Origin: JBGSYN01 sp041750975
GTDB lineage: Bacteria; Pseudomonadota; Alphaproteobacteria; Geminicoccales; Geminicoccaceae
Assembly (NCBI GenBank): GCA_041750975.1
Contig: JBGSYN010000141.1
Span: forward strand, 1 to 7,605
Reading direction: 5' to 3'
DNA length: 7,605 bases
Positions 5,396-7,605 of this stretch are shown piece after piece. A program made the translations under genes and the position numbers. Below the pieces are notes generated by a model. That model worked only from the letters and a program-made list of their open reading frames with translations, ran no database searches and was not told the origin of the DNA. How positions within the stretch are numbered: the first letter of the stretch is position 1; every line of letters starts with the position of its first letter.

Positions 5396-7212
5396 ACCTG
5401 ACGCTGGCGCGACGCTTTTTTGCGCTCGTTGGAATCGAGAAAGCGTTTGCGCAACCGGATGTGGCGCGGGGTGATTTCGACCAGCTCGTCGTCGGCGATG
5501 TAGGCCAGAGCCTGTTCGAGCGACATCCGCACCGGCGGCGTCAGCAGCACATTGTCGTCCTTGCCGGCGGCCCGGACATTGGAAAGCTTCTTGGCCTTGA
5601 GCGGGTTGACCTCCAGATCGGTACCGCGATTGTGCTCGCCGACGATCATGCCGGAATAGACTTTCTCGCCGGGGCTGACGAAAAGGGGCCCGCGGTCTTC
5701 CAGATTCCAAAGGGCGTAGGCGACCGCGGCGCCCTGCTCCTGACTGACGATGACGCCGGTGTGGCGGCCGGCAATGTCGCCCTTGAACGGCTCGAAGCGA
5801 TAGAACACGCGGTTGAGAACGCCGGTGCCGCGGGTGTCGGTCAGGAACTCGCCATGATAGCCGATCAGGGCCCGCGAGGGGGCATGAAAGATGAGCCTTT
5901 GCTTGCCCGCACCGGCAGGCCGCATGTCGACCAGATCGCTCTTGCGCTGCGTCAGTTTCTCGACGACGACGCCCGCGAAATCCTCGTCGACATCGATCAC
6001 GACCTCTTCGATGGGCTCGAGACGCTGGGATGTCTCGGGATCCTCCTGAAACAGCACGCGGGGCCGGCTGATCGAGACCTCGAAGCCTTCGCGGCGCATG
6101 GATTCGATGAGAACGGCAAGCTGGAGCTCGCCCCTGCCGGAGACTTCGAATGCGTCCTTCTCATCGGATTCGCGCACCTTGATCGCGACATTGCCCTCCG
6201 CTTCCCGCCGCAGCCGTTCGAAGATCACCCTCGAGGTCAACTTGGTTCCATCAAGCCCCGCATAGGGGCCGTTATTGACCGAAAAGGTCATGGCGATGGT
6301 CGGAGGATCGATCGGCGTGGACGGAATGGGCTTGGTCAGGGACGGATCCATCAGCGTGTCGGCGACGGTCGCCTTGGACAATCCTGCCATCGCCACGATG
6401 TCGCCTGCCTGCGCGCTGTCGACGGACTGACGCTCGAGTCCGCGAAAAGCCAGGATCTTGCTGATCCGGCCCTGCTCGATGAGATCGCCGTTCCGGTCCA
6501 TCGCCTTGACGGCCATGTTGACGCGAGCTTCGCCCGCCTCGATCCGGCCGGTGAGCAGGCGGCCGAGATACGGGTTGGCTTCGAGCGTGGTCACCAGCAT
6601 CCGGTAGGGTGCATCGGTTTCCGCCAGCGGTTCGGGGACGTGCCTCAGAATGGTATCGAACAGCGGCGCCATGCTCTCGCCGGAAGTTTCATGGCTGTCA
6701 TTGGCCCAGCCCTGTTTCGCCGAAGCGTAGAGCATCGGAAAATCGAGCTGGTCGTCGTCGGCATCGAGTGCGGCGAACAGGTCGAAAACCTCGTCATGCA
6801 CCTCGGAGGCCCGCTGATCGGGTTTGTCGACCTTGTTGATGACGACAATCGGCCTCAATCCGAGTTTGAGCGATTTGCCGAGGACGAACTTGGTCTGTGG
6901 CATCGGCCCCTCGGACGCATCGACCAGCAGGAGGCAGCCGTCGACCATCGAGAGGATGCGCTCGACCTCGCCGCCGAAATCCGCGTGGCCCGGCGTATCG
7001 ACGATGTTGATGCGGGTATCCCGCCAGACGACCGAGGTGCATTTCGCCAGAATGGTAATGCCGCGCTCGCGCTCGAGATCGTTCGAATCCATGGCGCGTT
7101 CGCTGACCTGCTGGTTGTCGCGAAAAGTGCCGGACTGCTTCAAGAGGCAGTCGACCAGCGTGGTCTTGCCATGATCGACATGGGCGATGATCGCAATGTT
7201 GCGGATGTTCAT
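5389..7212 (-). CDS. typA: Translational GTPase TypA/BipA
   Basis: TypA/BipA is a ribosome-associated GTPase of the EF-G/LepA superfamily, linked to ribosome assembly, cold and stress adaptation. The 607-residue product is full length. The G domain shows AHVDHGKTT (10-18), ERGITI (49-54), DTPGH (72-76), NKVDK (126-130) and SAK (164-166). A domain II beta-barrel (about 205-290), EF-G-like domains (about 305-480) and the TypA-specific C-terminal region follow. That region carries GYHGEFLTDTRGTGVLNRVF (451-470) and a basic end (KKASRQRQ). I chose ATG at 7212 because the protein then opens MNIRNIAIIAHVDHGKTTL, as in the family; the open frame continues upstream to 7542, but only through the antisense or shifted frame of the exporter gene. 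A weak AAGG lies 7 nt before the start. The exporter gene lies 50 bp upstream on the same strand, so read-through is possible. Confidence 0.98.
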   Translation of the reverse strand: MNIRNIAIIAHVDHGKTTLVDCLLKQSGTFRDNQQVSERAMDSNDLERERGITILAKCTSVVWRDTRINIVDTPGHADFGGEVERILSMVDGCLLLVDASEGPMPQTKFVLGKSLKLGLRPIVVINKVDKPDQRASEVHDEVFDLFAALDADDDQLDFPMLYASAKQGWANDSHETSGESMAPLFDTILRHVPEPLAETDAPYRMLVTTLEANPYLGRLLTGRIEAGEARVNMAVKAMDRNGDLIEQGRISKILAFRGLERQSVDSAQAGDIVAMAGLSKATVADTLMDPSLTKPIPSTPIDPPTIAMTFSVNNGPYAGLDGTKLTSRVIFERLRREAEGNVAIKVRESDEKDAFEVSGRGELQLAVLIESMRREGFEVSISRPRVLFQEDPETSQRLEPIEEVVIDVDEDFAGVVVEKLTQRKSDLVDMRPAGAGKQRLIFHAPSRALIGYHGEFLTDTRGTGVLNRVFYRFEPFKGDIAGRHTGVIVSQEQGAAVAYALWNLEDRGPLFVSPGEKVYSGMIVGEHNRGTDLEVNPLKAKKLSNVRAAGKDDNVLLTPPVRMSLEQALAYIADDELVEITPRHIRLRKRFLDSNERKKASRQRQVA

Positions 7213-7262
7213 GAATGGCCTTGAGCGGAATGAGCGGGGCGTTATGCCACGCATATAGTGTC

Positions 7263-7605
7263 TTAAGAGCGCGTTCGCATCGCCGCCAGGATCGCGAGGA
7301 ACGCTATCGTCGCACAGATCGTCATGGCGATCACGGTCGGATAGGGCGTGCCGTTCTCGAGCATGCCGACAATTTGCGCAATGACGGCCGCGGTTCCCAT
7401 CTGAGCAAAGCCGCCGAGCCCCGAGGCCGAGCCGGCCATTTGCGGAAAGACACTGACGACCGCGGCCTGACCGTTGGGCATCGACATGCCCTGGAAGAAT
7501 GCGCCGAAAGACATCGGCCCGAACAGCGCAAGCGCAGTCCAATTGCCGCCAATCGCGAGCACGAGCGTGACGATCGCGGCGGTCAGGGAGCCGGCACTGC
7601 CGACC
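7263..7605 (-). CDS. MFS multidrug exporter of Bcr/CflA type, C-terminal fragment
   Basis: The frame is open from the window edge to TAA at 7263-7265 and gives about 114 residues, so the N-terminal part lies outside the window; the first complete codon ends at 7604. The fragment holds the last three to four membrane helices of a 12-helix major facilitator. GNWTALALFGPMSFGAFFQG leads into SMPNGQAAVVSVFPQMAGSA, then SGLGGFAQMG and a final hydrophobic helix (about 94-110) ending in AMRTRS. The pattern of PNG, a small-residue loop (F-P-x-x-A-G-S-A-S) and GF-Q is typical of the Bcr/CflA (DHA1) drug and sulfonamide exporter subfamily. The substrate cannot be inferred. A GTG at 7562 is internal to the frame, not a real start. 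The gene points toward typA and ends 50 bp before it. Confidence 0.88.
   Translation of the reverse strand, partial: VGSAGSLTAAIVTLVLAIGGNWTALALFGPMSFGAFFQGMSMPNGQAAVVSVFPQMAGSASGLGGFAQMGTAAVIAQIVGMLENGTPYPTVIAMTICATIAFLAILAAMRTRS

Noticed and set aside
3778..7224. A 1148-codon open frame on the plus strand
   Set aside because: It runs antisense to gloB and typA and out of frame through the methyltransferase-like gene, all of which have unmistakable family motifs. Its product shows no recognisable domain, and such long shadows are expected opposite GC-rich genes.
7213..7542. Upstream extension of typA by 110 codons
   Set aside because: TypA proteins begin at MNIRNIAIIAHVDHGKT, and the extra residues overlap the MFS exporter in the wrong frame with no family similarity.

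Overview
The window is chromosomal DNA from a GC-rich alphaproteobacterium. The strongest indicators are an ActS/ActR (RegB/RegA, PrrB/PrrA) redox two-component pair and a Rhizobiales-type gloB gene with a SAM-methyltransferase-like gene divergent from it. Genus cannot be fixed from the sequence. Coding density is very high: the largest gap is the 109 bp between gloB and the methyltransferase-like gene, and no gene-free stretch approaches 300 bases. No tRNA, rRNA, CRISPR array, insertion sequence or convincing intrinsic terminator was seen.

Layout, left to right: (1) 47-910 (+), an uncharacterised protein with a conserved GPKTPEGKAR...NALKHGL N-terminal motif and a low-complexity tail. The tail holds five in-frame copies of a [CY]TN[DE][FL] repeat and a strong DNA hairpin. 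(2) 2947-937 (-), the actS-actR operon, sensor kinase first, overlapping by 20 bp. (3) 3018-3731 (+), chaC, glutathione-specific gamma-glutamylcyclotransferase, divergent from actS across 70 bp. (4) 4476-3706 (-), gloB, hydroxyacylglutathione hydrolase, overlapping chaC tail to tail by 26 bp. (5) 4586-5392 (+), a SAM-methyltransferase-like protein with an Arg-rich tail. (6) 7212-5389 (-), typA/bipA, whose TAG stop shares one CTAG with the stop of the previous gene. (7) 7604-7263 (-), the C-terminal end of a Bcr/CflA-type MFS exporter, cut by the window edge.

Functionally, the middle of the window groups a quinone/thiol redox sensor system with two glutathione enzymes, one degrading glutathione and one releasing it from S-D-lactoylglutathione. 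A thiol/redox theme is a reasonable inference, but nothing in the sequence proves co-regulation. TypA (ribosome-associated stress GTPase) and the exporter look like ordinary neighbours.

I see no wholly new system. The observations most worth checking are an ActS H-box in which the acidic residue after the phospho-accepting histidine is replaced by leucine (HLLGSP instead of the usual HELGTP), and the repeat-plus-hairpin architecture in the tail of the first gene. The degenerate SAM-binding loop of the methyltransferase-like protein comes next.
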